A stretch of DNA of 64,000 nt from Plectosphaerella cucumerina (GCA_020746995.1 JAGPXD010000006.1:2542001-2606000); one strand, 5' to 3'; numbered from the stretch's first letter, positions 32,871-44,688 are shown. Notes: a model not told the origin generated them from the sequence alone. A program made the numbers and translations.

Positions 32871-33736
32871 ATGTCCGTCAAGTTTGAGAGCGCCGTGGAA
32901 AAGGTCGAGGAGGTGACCAAGGGCATCTTCGACGGCGAGGCCATCCCCGGCACCAGCGGCAAGCGGCCCCTCCGCGCGGCCATCGGCACCGCCCTCACCG
33001 GCGGGAGGGAAATGGCCGGCACAAAGGGCTACCTGGCCGCCTACATCCGCCAGATCGAGGAGAACCCGCTGCGCACCAAGATGCTGACCTCGGGCACCCT
33101 CGCCGGCGCCCAGGAGCTCATCGCCTCCTTCCTCGCAAAGGACCGCAACAAGCACGGCAACTACTTCACCTCGCGCGTCCCCAAGATGGCCGCCTACGGC
33201 GCCTTCGTCAGCGCCCCCGTCGGCCACTTCCTCATCTGGCTGCTGCAGAAGATCTTTGCCGGCCGAACGAGCCTGCGCGCCAAGATTCTCCAGATCATCT
33301 TTAGCAACCTGGTGGTGCGTTTTCCCCCGTTCGCCTTTCCGGCCCAAGATCACATGTGCTGACATGATGTTTGCAGATCGCCCCCATCCAAAACTCCATC
33401 TACCTCACCGCCATGGCCCTCATCGCCGGCGCCCGCACCTTCCACCAGGTCCGCGCCACCGTCAAGGTCGGCTTCTGGAAGGTCATGAAGGTCAGCTGGC
33501 TCACGTCGCCCCTGTGCCTCGCCTTTGCCCAGAAGTTCCTGCCCGACCAGCTCTGGGTGCCCTTCTTCAACATCGTGTCCTTCGTCATCGGCACCTACAT
33601 CAACACCGTCACCAAGAAGAAGCGCCTCGCCGCCCTGCGCAGGAAGCACTTTGGCGACGGCCGCGCCCCCAGCGTCGGCGGCGGCAGGCCCGAGGACTAC
33701 CCCCCTCCCCCTCTGGGCCCCAACCCCCCGTACTAA
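32871..33736 (+). CDS. Mpv17/PMP22 family membrane protein, Woronin-sorting-complex-like
   Basis: Model: join(32871..33314,33377..33736), 267 residues. Family segments are visible: KMLTSGTLAGAQELIASFLAKD, SAPVGHFLIWLLQKIF, and VSWLTSPLCLAFAQKFLPDQLWVPFFN, with four hydrophobic stretches. It is longer than the 170-200-residue Mpv17 core because of an acidic N-terminal extension and a Pro-rich tail after LRRKHFGDGR. That extended form is what I associate with the peroxisomal Wsc protein that segregates Woronin bodies in filamentous ascomycetes. A general peroxisomal Mpv17-type role is the safer call. The 62-bp intron (GTGCGT, CAG) lies between SNLV and IAPIQN. Confidence 0.88.
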
Positions 33737-34210
33737 ACGGGTCAACTCGGGCCTACTGGATTCCTCGAGCTTCGGGGTAGCCTTGTGGCCGAGGGAGACG
33801 GACCTACAGGTTGCGTCACGACGCAGCGGGAGTTTCATCTCCAACACTATATTACCCGCCATGTTTATACCACTTATCCGGGCCAGTTGGAAAGACATGA
33901 AGAGCTGGAAATACGAGGCGAGCACGCGCGGTGCGGACGGGAGCTGATGATTGTAGTACATGCCACTTTCTATTGTCTATTGGATCTGACGTTGATGGTT
34001 ATGTCTTTATGCCAGGGCATTGCTCCGCGTGAATGTGCTGCTGGAATGTGCCTGGCGTTTGGCCTGCCTGCCATGAGGGCATCATGGGTCGACTTGTGCT
34101 CTGACGAGCGGCGTGCCGTCGGTTGCCGTTTGGCGTGACCGGTGCCTCGGCCCCTAGGGTCTGACTCGAGGCCGTTGTGTGTTCTTGCTGGATCATCTCA
34201 GATCCCCGTC
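33737..34210. other. Intergenic region between convergent genes
   Basis: About 470 bp holding the 3' untranslated regions of the Mpv17-type and Vps22 genes. Nothing else recognised. Confidence 0.5.
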
Positions 34211-35002
34211 TCATCCTCCGTTCGTTGTCTCCCCCGCGTCATCGAGCATGAACCCCGGGCTCCAGTACTCCCACTCGGCGCACTGCTTGTCCACCCACAG
34301 CATGCCCTCGCCCAACAAGTCCTCAATGACAGTAACGGCACGAGCCTTCGGCCAGTTCAAGTTGACCATGAGCATGGATATCGTAACGTAACCCAGCACC
34401 TGCACCGCCTCGAGCACCGCGCTCTGATCCGTGTTGAGCTCCTTGGGCACGCTGCGGATATAACTCTTGCTTCCGACCTTTATCACGCTAAAAGCGCTTC
34501 CCAGTGGCTTCAGCGTGCCCACGGCTCGCAGCACGTCATCATCTGTGACCTCCGGCGCGCCCTCAGGCCTGCCACTAGCGATGCGCTCTCTAACCTCCTT
34601 GACGCCGATGAGCCCCCCGTTCTCGGGTCGCGTCGACGTGCACACCTCGACAACGCGCACGGCAAGCTCAAAGTAGAAATCGTTGAGGGGTCGACCGAGG
34701 AGTTGTGCCCAGACGCTGGCGCCGGCGCCGGAGGAGGATGAGGAGGAGGACGAGGCGAGGGGGTCGACGCCGATGGCGGTGCACATGCGGGCGAACTGGG
34801 CGCGGAAGGAGGGGTCGGAGCGGATATCCTTTGCGTGGGTCTGGGCGAACTGTTGGAGGAGGGAGCGGAAGACGGAGAGCTGGGTCTCGAGGGCGGCGGC
34901 GTTTGTGGTGCGGAGGGTCGAGCCGTGGGAGGCGTATTGCGCCGAGGTGAGGCGCGAGCGGTCAAAGGCCGCGATGCCGATGCCTTTGCCCCGGCGGGAC
35001 AT
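34211..35002 (-). CDS. vps22: ESCRT-II subunit Vps22 (Snf8/EAP30)
   Basis: Intronless, 263 residues, normal for the family. The conserved N-terminus (MSRRGKGIGIAAFD) is followed by the helical hairpin and two winged-helix domains (NDFYFELAVRVVEVCTSTR, GLIGVKEV, then GYVTISMLMVNLNWPKARAV and GMLWVDKQCAEWEYWSPGF). A run of eight serines with an adjacent GAGAS stretch (residues about 84-98) is a low-complexity insertion in a loop, common in fungi. It forms ESCRT-II with Vps25 and Vps36 on endosomes, sorting ubiquitinated membrane proteins into multivesicular bodies. Confidence 0.95.
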   Translation of the reverse strand: MSRRGKGIGIAAFDRSRLTSAQYASHGSTLRTTNAAALETQLSVFRSLLQQFAQTHAKDIRSDPSFRAQFARMCTAIGVDPLASSSSSSSSGAGASVWAQLLGRPLNDFYFELAVRVVEVCTSTRPENGGLIGVKEVRERIASGRPEGAPEVTDDDVLRAVGTLKPLGSAFSVIKVGSKSYIRSVPKELNTDQSAVLEAVQVLGYVTISMLMVNLNWPKARAVTVIEDLLGEGMLWVDKQCAEWEYWSPGFMLDDAGETTNGG

Positions 35003-35516
35003 GGCTGTCGTCGGAGGGTTGGGTCGGTGGTACGGGAGGTCGGGGAGTCGGGTGGTCGGAGGTTGAGGGGTATGTTTGGGGGGTGTTGAAGCATGGCAGC
35101 GTCCAGCGTCATTGTGTCACCCGCCGGGTCGACAAGATCACGTGCTGATTGGTCAACGGAGCATCGTCAACAAGCTCGCTGTCTCCGCTCACCATGCTCC
35201 CAACTCAACCCTTCCATCACCCGGCACACCCTAGATCTCGTAATTCCATCTGCGCATGAGATGCGACAGGGCTTCTCCACCAGTTCGCCCTGCTAGAACT
35301 TCGATGACTTTAGAGCGTTGCTCAAAGGATATCAGCCATCACCCACCCAAAATATTGACCGTCTTCCCTCAGAACATGCGTCTCCTCAGGCCCATGTGCC
35401 TCACCACATGGCACGGCCATGAATTATAGTCTTTGAGCCCGGTTACCTCATTCTATCCCAAAAGGTCACTTCTCATCCTCCTTATCGTTCGTCAAACCCC
35501 CCCTCCAGCGACGTCA
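35003..35516. other. Intergenic region
   Basis: About 510 bp containing the Vps22 promoter and the 3' flank of the F-box-like gene. No further feature recognised. Confidence 0.5.
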
Positions 35517-36635
35517 CTAACTGTTCTGCTCATCCCAGAGGTTATCCTCGGCTTCCTGCCACCTGCCCAGGAACTCGTCAATGGCCTGCATGCATTCATG
35601 CTTCTTGTAGTCCTTCCCGGGCCAGCCGAACTTGTGGTAGAGATACGCGATCCAGAAGAACTTGTCCCCTTCGTCGCCAATGTCCTCAGGCACCGGCTCG
35701 CCATCGGCCTCCATCGCCGCATGGTCGTGCTTTTTGACTGGCTTCGGCACGTAGGACTCGTCGTATTCGTAGCCATCATCGGAATCGTCAGATTCGTCGA
35801 CCCACCACTCATTCAGCTCCCAGGTCTCCTCACTGGGGTAGAAGATCTCGTCCAGCTTCTCCAGCCGCGCCATGCGCCGGTCACAGTACTTCCTCGGCGA
35901 ATGCCGGGAGCGAGGATCGCCGCGAACCTCCTCTTCGAAGACGATGCCGGCAAAGGTGTCCAGGACGAGCGTGATGCCGCCGCTCTCATGGCCCAAGGCG
36001 ATCACAACGATATGCCTGATGCCGGTAATCTTCTTCTCGTCCAAGCTCGTATCCAGGCGGTCTTCCTCCATGGACATTTCTGGCCACTCCAAATAATAGG
36101 TTGGGAGAGGTTTGGTAGGGTCCGCCGGGCTGCTATCCTCTGAGCAATGGTAGCCGATCGATTGGCTCTTGTACCCAATGTTCATCTCGTAACTGGGGCC
36201 GCCCCCGACGTACGGAAGGTGTCTCAGCACGTCGATGGCAAAGTCCGTCTTGTCGAAGCCCAAATTTTCCCGTGTGAAGAAAGGCCAGCCGCCAGGGGGT
36301 GGGTGCAAGACGCTGTCGTCAGGCAGTTTAAGACGTTGCAGGAGATCGTAGTATTCTCCAAACGGCTCGACGAGGCGATCTCGGAGCAAAGACTTGACCT
36401 CCTTGTCGATGGGCTTGTACACGTCGTTGAGCTGGCGGCAGGTGAGGCGAAGGGAGACGACTGTGGCGAGGTTGGGCAGGTGAAGGTAAATTTCCGACTG
36501 AAGCTCAGGCGGCATGTCCAACAGGTGAACCGTCCATCTGATAGGAGCCGGGAAATCCATGTCGGGGCAGCAGTTGGGGCACCGGTGAGGCGACCCTGAG
36601 TCCGACTCGGGCGATGATGGGCGTGAGTTGGCCAT
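35517..36635 (-). CDS. F-box-like protein, function unknown
   Basis: Intronless, 372 residues from the ATG giving MANSRPSSPESDSGS. An open frame extends upstream to 36941, but its composition is untranslated-like. After a short Cys-rich stretch (CPNCCPDM), residues about 38-75 read like an F-box (LLDMPPELQSEIYLHLPNLATVVSLRLTCRQLNDVY). The rest is an acidic, aromatic-rich domain seen in many fungal F-box proteins (GIRHIVVIALGHESGGITLVLDT and a WELNEWWVDESDDSDDG stretch). It probably acts as a substrate adaptor of an SCF ubiquitin ligase; the target is unknown. Confidence 0.8.
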   Translation of the reverse strand: MANSRPSSPESDSGSPHRCPNCCPDMDFPAPIRWTVHLLDMPPELQSEIYLHLPNLATVVSLRLTCRQLNDVYKPIDKEVKSLLRDRLVEPFGEYYDLLQRLKLPDDSVLHPPPGGWPFFTRENLGFDKTDFAIDVLRHLPYVGGGPSYEMNIGYKSQSIGYHCSEDSSPADPTKPLPTYYLEWPEMSMEEDRLDTSLDEKKITGIRHIVVIALGHESGGITLVLDTFAGIVFEEEVRGDPRSRHSPRKYCDRRMARLEKLDEIFYPSEETWELNEWWVDESDDSDDGYEYDESYVPKPVKKHDHAAMEADGEPVPEDIGDEGDKFFWIAYLYHKFGWPGKDYKKHECMQAIDEFLGRWQEAEDNLWDEQNS

Positions 36636-37200
36636 GGTTTGTCGTGGGGTAAGAGAAGAGGGCGAGTGGCGAGGAAAAAGCCAACCCTGAGGAGAATGGA
36701 GCAGACTGAAGTTCTTATTGACAATGATAGTTGTGGATCGTGAGCTCAGGCAACGCTGTGGTGCCTGGTGATCCTGGTCTTCTGGTCGGCCCGATCCCCG
36801 TCCTGGAAACAACAGCCTGAGAGCTCGGACTCGGAGAGATGGAATCGATATGTGGTCCACTAATAAACTGCCTATAGGGCTGGCCACGAACAAGAAATAG
36901 GGGCTACACGAGCCCCTGAATCCCCACAGGGAGCCCACCACAGGCTCGTGACAGACAAAAGTTCATTGCCCCTGAGTGGCGACCCATACGATCGTGACGC
37001 AGGCGGGAATGATGGCCACTAAGGGAAGATGAACGGTGCTTATTCCACGTAGCGAATCGTGAACTCGGGCGACTCAACTCGATTCCAATCCTCAATTATG
37101 TTCTTGTCCCCAAAGGTCCGGACTCGCATTCCTGTTACCTACTTGTATTTGCCCCCTTGGCAGTGTTGTCTATCTTTCCCTGATGCCTCTGCCGGGAAGC
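36636..37200. other. Intergenic region
   Basis: About 565 bp: upstream sequence of the F-box-like gene and 3' flank of the beta-galactosidase-like gene. Nothing else recognised. Confidence 0.5.
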
Positions 37201-38892
37201 TCAAGGCTCTTCTTCCAGGACATAGACCTCGACCTCCGCAAGCCCGGTACGTGCTGGGATGGACGCCGGAATGGGGAACTCGCCATAGTCCGGCTCCTCG
37301 TTGGGCATGACCATGGCTTCTCCGCCCTTGATCTGGTCACCGTTCCACACCCGCCCGGTGCGCAGCCTGCCGTTACCTCCCATCTCAAGCTCCCTGGATG
37401 AAAGGATCCCCGTGAAGCCGGCACTCTTCTTCAGGCTCTTGAACCTCGCGTCGAAACCGAATCCAGCCAGGAGGAACTTGTTCTCTGCGAGCTTGAGGAC
37501 AAGTCCTCCACCAGGACCCGGCTTTCCAAACACTGAGGCTCGTTCAATGGTTACCTGCATGTCGCCAAAGACCTTGACCCAGGGCTTCTCCTCTCGTGGG
37601 GGGTCCTGCAACTCGTCAAAGAAGAAGCCGAATCGGTCGGCGGGGGCGGAACTGGCGACAAGGTCTTTGATCACGCTCAACACCTTGAACTCCCGTCCGA
37701 CGGCGACGGGATCTATCTCCACGGCGAAGGGGCTAACACCGATGGCGCCGTATGTGCCGATGGCGAGCCACATCCTGCGCGCGCCCTCCGGATCGCGGCG
37801 CTGCTCAGGAATGAAGAGGGGGTCGTCTTTGAACATGTACTGCTTGCATGTCGTCTCGTAGTCATGGAAGTAGATGTCAGGCGAGATGAAGTCGATGGAG
37901 GGAGTGTCGAAACGCCAGACGTCAAGAGCGTGGGTGACGGGTCCGCCCGAGGGATACTGGCCCGGCTGAGAGCCTCCAGCTACCTCGGCAGATGTTGCGA
38001 CAAAGGCGGGCGTCGAGGGATCCAGACACTCCGGGCCGTCAACCTCGAGCCAGGCGTTGGCGTACAGCGGGATCGGATAGGCGGCTTTGCCTGCAGCTGC
38101 CACCGTCTCGACATAACGTGAGATATGGAAGGCCATGAACATCTCGTCTGCAGAGAGACCCTTCCCAAAGACCTCTTCCCAGGAGTGCTTTCCGCTCTTG
38201 TGGATGTCGGGAAACCGCTTTGCGAAGGAAGGGTGAGGGTTCTGGGCTAGGTGCGTGAGGAGAGCTTCTGGGACGGGCTCTTCCCACGCCGCCTCGGCCA
38301 AGGCAGACCTGTCCCTGGAATCACCAAGGATACCAGTCTCGTTCTCAACCTGGACCATGAGAACCGTTGAGTGGTCCCCATCAAAGTCCTTGAGATGGGC
38401 CAGCAGTCTGCCGAAAGCCTTCGCATCGGCCTCGGCACACTCCTTGGAAAGGGGCGAGATGACGTCGAGAATGGCTCGGTGACCGTCAGGTCCAACGCTG
38501 CGCACGCGCGGAAAACGCTTCGAGTCCCTTTTTACCCAAGCCGGGACGTAGGTGCTGACCGCGTTCTTCCACGTGCCGAACCACAGCAGGACGAGGTGCA
38601 TGTCGTGCTCCCGAGCGCCGAGGATGACCTTGTCGAGCTCGGAAAAGTCGAACTCTCCCTCGACGGGCTCGATCTGAGCCCACGAGACGCCTCCGAGCAG
38701 GGAATTGAAGCCGTGCTGAGCCATACGCGGCCATACATCCGCCATGTAGTTGGACGAGCTGAGGTTGGAGTTGTGCAGCTCGCCGGCGAGCATCAGGAAC
38801 GGCTTGCCATTGACGATAAGCTTGGTGCCGTTCTCCGCATCTCGGCGTAGATGAGGGTGCAATGGCACTGTGGGTTTGGTGGTGGCAGTCAT
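37201..38892 (-). CDS. GH35/GH42-type beta-galactosidase with DUF5597-like tail, intracellular
   Basis: Intronless, 563 residues. Residues about 22-330 form a TIM-barrel hydrolase: LIVNGKPFLMLAGELHNS, WAQIEPVEGEFDF, and the acid/base region MVQVENETG (Glu183/Glu185). The C-terminal 190 residues resemble the DUF5597 module found with these enzymes. No signal peptide is present, so it should act inside the cell on imported galactosides or similar short sugars. The gene is divergent from an MFS sugar transporter, with about 970 bp between the two starts. A TATA box on the minus strand lies at 38997-39004. The exact substrate is inferred from family only. Confidence 0.86.
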   Translation of the reverse strand: MTATTKPTVPLHPHLRRDAENGTKLIVNGKPFLMLAGELHNSNLSSSNYMADVWPRMAQHGFNSLLGGVSWAQIEPVEGEFDFSELDKVILGAREHDMHLVLLWFGTWKNAVSTYVPAWVKRDSKRFPRVRSVGPDGHRAILDVISPLSKECAEADAKAFGRLLAHLKDFDGDHSTVLMVQVENETGILGDSRDRSALAEAAWEEPVPEALLTHLAQNPHPSFAKRFPDIHKSGKHSWEEVFGKGLSADEMFMAFHISRYVETVAAAGKAAYPIPLYANAWLEVDGPECLDPSTPAFVATSAEVAGGSQPGQYPSGGPVTHALDVWRFDTPSIDFISPDIYFHDYETTCKQYMFKDDPLFIPEQRRDPEGARRMWLAIGTYGAIGVSPFAVEIDPVAVGREFKVLSVIKDLVASSAPADRFGFFFDELQDPPREEKPWVKVFGDMQVTIERASVFGKPGPGGGLVLKLAENKFLLAGFGFDARFKSLKKSAGFTGILSSRELEMGGNGRLRTGRVWNGDQIKGGEAMVMPNEEPDYGEFPIPASIPARTGLAEVEVYVLEEEP

Positions 38893-39863
38893 TCTGGTTG
38901 AGTTTCAGAAATGAATGCTTTGCCCTTTGAGAGGAAAGGCGAGAGACGATGGCTGAATGACGAGGAGATTAGTGGGAGCCGCATCATGACCAGCATCTTT
39001 ATACAGGATGCCTGACTCTTCCTGACAGAACAATCGAATATTTTACGGGCTCGAATCTGTGTTCAAGCTCCATCCAGAGCCCACAGAAAGATGTTCAAAG
39101 TCGACGTGAACAGTGGTACACGTAGTCGTATGGATCGCCCGCTCGCGTTGTGGGGAGAATGTCCGCCGTCATGCTAACCCGCCGCCTCGCCAACTGATGC
39201 CTCCAGGTTTGCCTTGAACATGGGGATCGAGTTGGTTCCTCCGTTACTTCTGTGACCGCAGATGGCCCGCCAACTTTCCATTCCTCCGTTGGTTTGTCCG
39301 GGGCCACCTCCATATCTCCGGCTTGGTTTGCCCGAAGGAGGGGACCGGACAATTACTCGGCAACACCGCACAGCTCGCCTACTGACTCAGTGTCCCTGCT
39401 AGACCAAGGTCATCATGACCAGAAGGGAAAGTTCCCCAGGGGCGGCGAAGTCTGGTCCTCCAAGCCCCTTTTTCCTATTGGACCCCGCGTCTCCCCGGCC
39501 ACCGTGAGTCCATGGCCTGGACTTTGTCTTGGACGAACCCCTGCAGAATCCCTAGCCTGACCCCAGACAACGTGACCATCAGCTGTGGGTGGTACCCATG
39601 GGGTCGGGACTCGGAGTGATGCATGGGGCGATTCTAGCCTGGTCCCATTTTCTGGATACGACGGCAGGATTTCAACATCGCCTTTGCGGCTCAAAACCAC
39701 CTTTCTCGGAGTCTCCAGTCGACGTCTACTCGCGTATAAATATCTCGACGGCATCCCTTCCACCAAGTTTCGTCGCTCCAGACCATCGCCAAGTCCTTCA
39801 TCCTTCCTCATCCACACGGTATTACTTCCTTACTTCCAAGACACTGTCTGTTGCTGTCTCGCC
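38893..39863. promoter_or_regulatory. Divergent promoter of the beta-galactosidase and MFS transporter genes
   Basis: About 970 bp. A minus-strand TATA box (GTATAAAG, 38997-39004) serves the hydrolase, and a plus-strand TATAAATA (39735-39742) serves the transporter. Four matches to the CreA consensus (CCCCRS, complement of SYGGRG) lie within 133 bp at 39434-39439, 39483-39488, 39493-39498 and 39561-39566, the middle two closely paired. Carbon catabolite repression is therefore plausible. CreA sites are short and occur by chance, so this is a moderate call. Confidence 0.5.
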
Positions 39864-41845
39864 ATGTCGGCCACGAACGAAAATGGCGAGCTTCGAGTGC
39901 TCCAGCTGTGCACTCAGGAGTCTTGGTGGCGCGTGCCGCACCTCGTCAGGCTCAATCTGCTTCTCATGGTTCCCTTCTTTGCGGCCTATGTTGGTGGCTT
40001 TGATGGAAGCATGCTGAACGGTATTCAAACCGTCCAGCATTGGCAGGAATGTGAGTGTCCACGTGTGGCCACACACCTTGCTCCCTCCCCCTTCCTATTT
40101 TGAACCAAGACCGGCAAAGACTGACTCAAGATCGCCCATGCAGACTTCGACCATCCCTCAGGATCCATTCTTGGCCTCATGGTCAACATGCAGATGATTG
40201 GCGGTGTAATATCCCTCCCACTCGCACCATTCGCTGCGGACCGCTATGGCAGGAGGCCCCCTATCTTCCTGGCCTCCGTCATTATCATCGTGGGGGCTGC
40301 TCTTCAAGGCGGCGCCCAGAACTTTGGCATGTTCATTGCCGGTCGTTTCTTCATCGGACTTGGGGGCGGCTTCCTCGCGACGGCCGCTGCTCCGCTTGTT
40401 GGGGAGCTGGCATACCCGACACACCGTCCCATTATCACCGCCGTTTACAACACCCAATGGGTAAGTAGCTGCATGTCTTGACTAGTCTCTGTCAGTATTC
40501 TCTACAACGATGTTTGAGTTGCTGACGCCCGTTGGGAAAACAGTACGCCGGCGCCATCGTCGCTGCTTGGTCGACTTACGGCACCTTCAGAATGGACAAC
40601 AGTTGGAGCTGGCGCATCCCTTCCCTCCTCCAAGCAGTCGTTTCCATCTTCCAAGGGCTCTTCATCTTCCTTGTACCTGAAAGTCCCAGGTGGCTCATCG
40701 CCAATGGCCGTACCGAAGATGCCGAGCGTATCCTCTGCAAGTACCACAGCGGCACCGACCTACCAGACGAACTGGTCAGGCTCCAGGTCGCAGAGATCAC
40801 CAGCGCCATTGAGTTTGAACGGTCACTTGAGTCGACTTCCTACATGCAGTTCTTCGCTACAAGTAAGTATCCACCTCTCAAGACTCGAGCGGTGTTCATT
40901 TGCTGACGTGCTCCCAACAACAGAGGGCAACCGTCATCGGCTGTTCGTCACGGCTAGCTTGGGATTCATTATCCAGTGGGTACGGTTACCCCTGAGTCCT
41001 TTATTACCGTATTAGGCTGTGTCAGGAGTCGTTGGAGTCTGTCTCGCGAGTTGTTTGCCACGTGGGTACCACGTGCTGCTACTGCATCAACTCCCAAGAC
41101 AGACTCCCGATGACCTGAGACGTCCGTAAAAGGAAATTACTGACTCCGCGTGTCGTAGTGTGGAAATGCGCTCATCTCTTCATACCTGGCACTCGTGCTG
41201 CGCGACATCGGAATCACCAACCCAGAGACCCAGAACCTCATCAACGGCGGCCTGCAGCTTTTCAACTTTGCCGTGGCCGCCAGCTCCGCGACCCTCGTCG
41301 ATCGCCTCGGCAGGCGCTTCCTCTTCTTGACATCCACCATTGGTATGCTGTGTGCGTTCAGCGTCTGGACTGGCCTGGCCGCGCGCAATCAGCAACTCGA
41401 GAATGCCGGCTCTGGACTAGGCATCGGTGTTGTTGTTATGGTGTTTGTGTTTTACGCCTTCTACAACTTCGCCATGAGCCCGCTCCCCATCGCCTACCTC
41501 CTCGAGGTGCTCCCGTACACGCTTCGGGCCAAGGGCCTCACAGTCTTCAACCTCGCCCAGTACTGCAGTGGCATCTTCAACGGGTTTGCCAACCCTGTGG
41601 CCCTCGAGGCCCTGCGCTGGAAGTACTACGTTGTATTTGTCTGTGCCCTGCTGCTCTGGCTCGTGGTCATCTACTTCACGTTCCCCGAGACTCGCGGCCT
41701 CACTCTTGAGGAGGTCAGCATGATCTTCGACGGAAAGAAGGCTCTTGAGACTACCTATGATATCAAGGCCGCAGGTAGTGCCATGATTCACGAGGAGAAC
41801 GTTGCAGAGAAGCCAAACGTGGGTGAACAGACGCGAGAGGCTTGA
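39864..41845 (+). CDS. MFS sugar transporter (hexose/oligosaccharide family)
   Basis: Five-exon model: join(39864..40050,40144..40460,40544..40862,40924..40979,41159..41845), 521 residues with about twelve membrane helices. Sugar-porter signatures are visible: FFAAYVGGFDGSMLNG in helix 1, ADRYGRRPP between helices 2 and 3, FFIGLGGGFLATAAAPLVGELA, the PESPRWL loop motif, LVDRLGRRFLF, and PETRGLTLEE near the C-terminus. The small 56-bp exon (codons giving KGNRHRLFVTASLGFIIQW) is required to keep frame. It probably imports a short sugar across the plasma membrane for the neighbouring intracellular hydrolases. Fungal lactose, cellodextrin and xylose porters share this form, so the substrate cannot be fixed. 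Confidence 0.94.
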
Positions 41846-43015
41846 GATCGGGTTGATCCCTCTGCTCAATCTCGAGCACTTGGTGATACTCTGGTACAAG
41901 CATCTATCTCTCAAGCATTGGATCCCGATGATACGGTGAAGGACGTCACTAAGAAGTCTGAATGATGATGTCAACCGATATTGTCACTCGGTCATCTTCA
42001 ATCTACTGTCCAATCTTTATCAAACCCTTCTGCTGAGCGTTCCATCCGCACTTGTTGTGATACCTTGTCTTGAGTGACTGCCTTGAGGAGAAAGTCACCT
42101 GCCTATATGGACGCCCACATCAAGCGGCACAGACTTCCAGCCAGAGACTTTTGAGTCATTTGTTGACACCCTGATAAGATTCTCAAATGCTTCCCTGATG
42201 GAAGTTCAAGTCTAGATTCGAGGCCCATCATTGTCATCTTTAACCTCACTCATTGTAACGGCGCTTTACACGCGCACTAGGGTAGTCCGTGTCATGACGT
42301 CGGTGTCAGTTCAAAGGGCTTCGCTTTGGTGTTGGCATCACACTTTGGGAGGGGTTTGATTCCGTGAACCAACCTCATCGTTGGCAACTCCTGCCACTGT
42401 CGTGGCGCTTCTACCAATTGACCGACAGAGTTGAAAAGCATGATCAATAATTACATGTAACTACTCAAAGCTAGATCTCAACCTCGGGAGTGGGAAGCGC
42501 ATGTGATGCGATCGTGTGCGTAGCCTTCCTTCATGTTGTCTCCGACAACAGCATGCGACGGAAAAACCACCCGGGCAATAAGACTACTACCCGCGTGGCA
42601 AACCGACAAGCCGGCGGAACCCTCGGGGAAACTAGCCACAGGGGCATTGGCCCCTGGAGCTGAGGCTAAGATGGCACCAAGGGATCCCTGGACTTCACGG
42701 TCCCACGCTACTTGGAGGTGCCTTTAGCGGATGGTTTCGCCGTTAGCGAGGCCTGAGGAACGACGCTCGATGGACCCTGGAACCGGGCCGGACCAGCAAA
42801 ATGCCGATCATTCTCCAACTAGTAGAGCGAGGTTCCGCCAGACCTTCTATACGGTCGCTACCAATATGGTACGCTCGTGATACTTCAAGCCCGAGATATG
42901 TTCTCATAAAAGGAATGCTGGACTCTCGTCTCCCAAAGTCTACCAAGGGACGGCCTATCACGTGCTGCTGAGCCTTCACACGCTTCTTTTGCCCATTCAT
43001 TCTGCCGCATCCGTC
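41846..43015. other. Intergenic region
   Basis: About 1.17 kb with the transporter 3' end and the GH43 promoter. No further gene or repeat recognised. Confidence 0.5.
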
Positions 43016-44688
43016 ATGGAGCGTGTCCCTGCGAACCCGGTCATTCCTGGTTTTGCCCCTGATCCTTCTCTCGTGAAGGTTGACGGAACATACTTCCTCG
43101 TCAACTCTAGCTTTCACATATTTCCTGGCTTGCCCGTGTACGCCTCGAAGAATCTCAAGGACTGGAAGCAGATAGGTCCGTTCCCAAGACTTATTCCCTG
43201 AAAGCACAAATCTTTCCCACCTGCTGACACTCCTCCCCGACCACAGGTAATGCGATCAACCGACCCGGCCAGCTGAAGTTGAAGCATTCATCCACCAAGA
43301 TTGTTGGCGAGAAAAACGACAATGTGTGCTCTCAAGGCGGCCTCTATGCCCCCACGATTCGATACAACAACGGTACTTTCTACATTGTGTGCACCAACTG
43401 CGTACACACGTCGAAACAACCATTGAACTGGAATGAGAAGCAAAACTTCATACTCAGTACCACCGACATCTGGGCCGACAATTGGAGCGATCCCATCTTT
43501 TATGACTTCCATGCCATCGACACGAGCTTGTTCTGGGATGACGACGGCCGGGTCTACGTCACGGGCGCCGCAGACGAGGCGCCCAACAACTGCATCCGCC
43601 AATTCGAGATCGACCTCAAGACAGGAAGAAGGCTCTCAGAGAGCAGAGTTCTCTGGAACGGCGTGACGAGGGTATATCCAGAGGGTCCGCACATGTACAA
43701 GAAGGATGGGTGGTACTACCTCCTTATCGCCGAGGGTGGCTGTTTCCAGGATCACCACGTCATCATGGCCAGGTCTCGGAACATCTGGGGGCCATTCGAA
43801 GTGAACCCGGCCAATCCAGTGCTGGCAAAGACCGTCGCAGGCGTCGCCTACATCCAGTACACCGGTCACGGAGATCTCTTCCAGGATCACACTGGGCAGT
43901 GGTACTTTGTGTGCCTGGGCGCGAGGAAGAAGGATGGCCGGTTCATCATGGGACGCGAATCCGTTCTCACGACGGCCACATGGCCTGAGGGTGGATTCCC
44001 CGTTATCGACGAGGCGCAACCAGACGTACTGCTCGCAAGCGACCGGCCTGTGGGACATGCAAGCCCTTCCGTGGGAGCGCAATCTACCAACGGCAACGCT
44101 GCTGGACATCATCGCGATATTGGCCTGGTTCACATCCGAGATCCCAGCCTGGAGAAATACGAATATGAAGGGGAGTCCATCATCATGATATCCAGCAGTC
44201 AGGACCTCGATCAGTACGAAGAACCAGTCACATTTGTCGGCAGACGTCACAGGCACCTCTATGGCTCGGCCTCGGCAAAGCTGCGTCTTGAAGCTCTGGC
44301 TCAGATGAGTTCGGAGCTCAAGACAGGCCTCTGCTACTACAAGGACGAGCATCGCTTTGTTCGCGTGTATGTGGACTTCTCCATGAACGAAATCGTGTTT
44401 CAGCTCGTCAACAAAGCCAAGTCTCTTGAAAGAAGGACAACCCGGAAGACCAGCGAGCTGGACGACGCCACCGGCGTCACATTCGGGGTGGACTACACCG
44501 AGATGGCTCTGACGTTTTGGTTCTCCATCGAGGTTAACGGGATTGAGGAGAAGGAGCAACTTATGGAGGTTGACACCCTGGATATGTCGGGCAACGATTT
44601 TGTCGGTCCCATCATTGGGATATTTGCGGTCGGTGCTGGAGACATCAGGGCGCACTATCCAACGGGCATCTCGATGGAGCGGTTCTGA
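43016..44688 (+). CDS. GH43 glycoside hydrolase (beta-xylosidase/arabinofuranosidase type), intracellular
   Basis: Model: join(43016..43175,43247..44688), 533 residues. The catalytic base is in GFAPDPSL (Asp16), the pKa-modulating Asp in HAIDTSLFWDDDG, and the acid Glu in YPEGPHMYKKDGWYYLL. The segment PGLPVYASKNLKDWKQIGNAINRPGQL is typical of the XynB-like GH43 branch. The C-terminal 200 residues form the accessory beta-sandwich. No signal peptide is present, indicating intracellular cleavage of imported xylo- or arabino-oligosaccharides. The 71-bp intron sits just after the five-bladed propeller start. It converges with the regulator gene, the two stops being about 87 bp apart. Confidence 0.93.
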
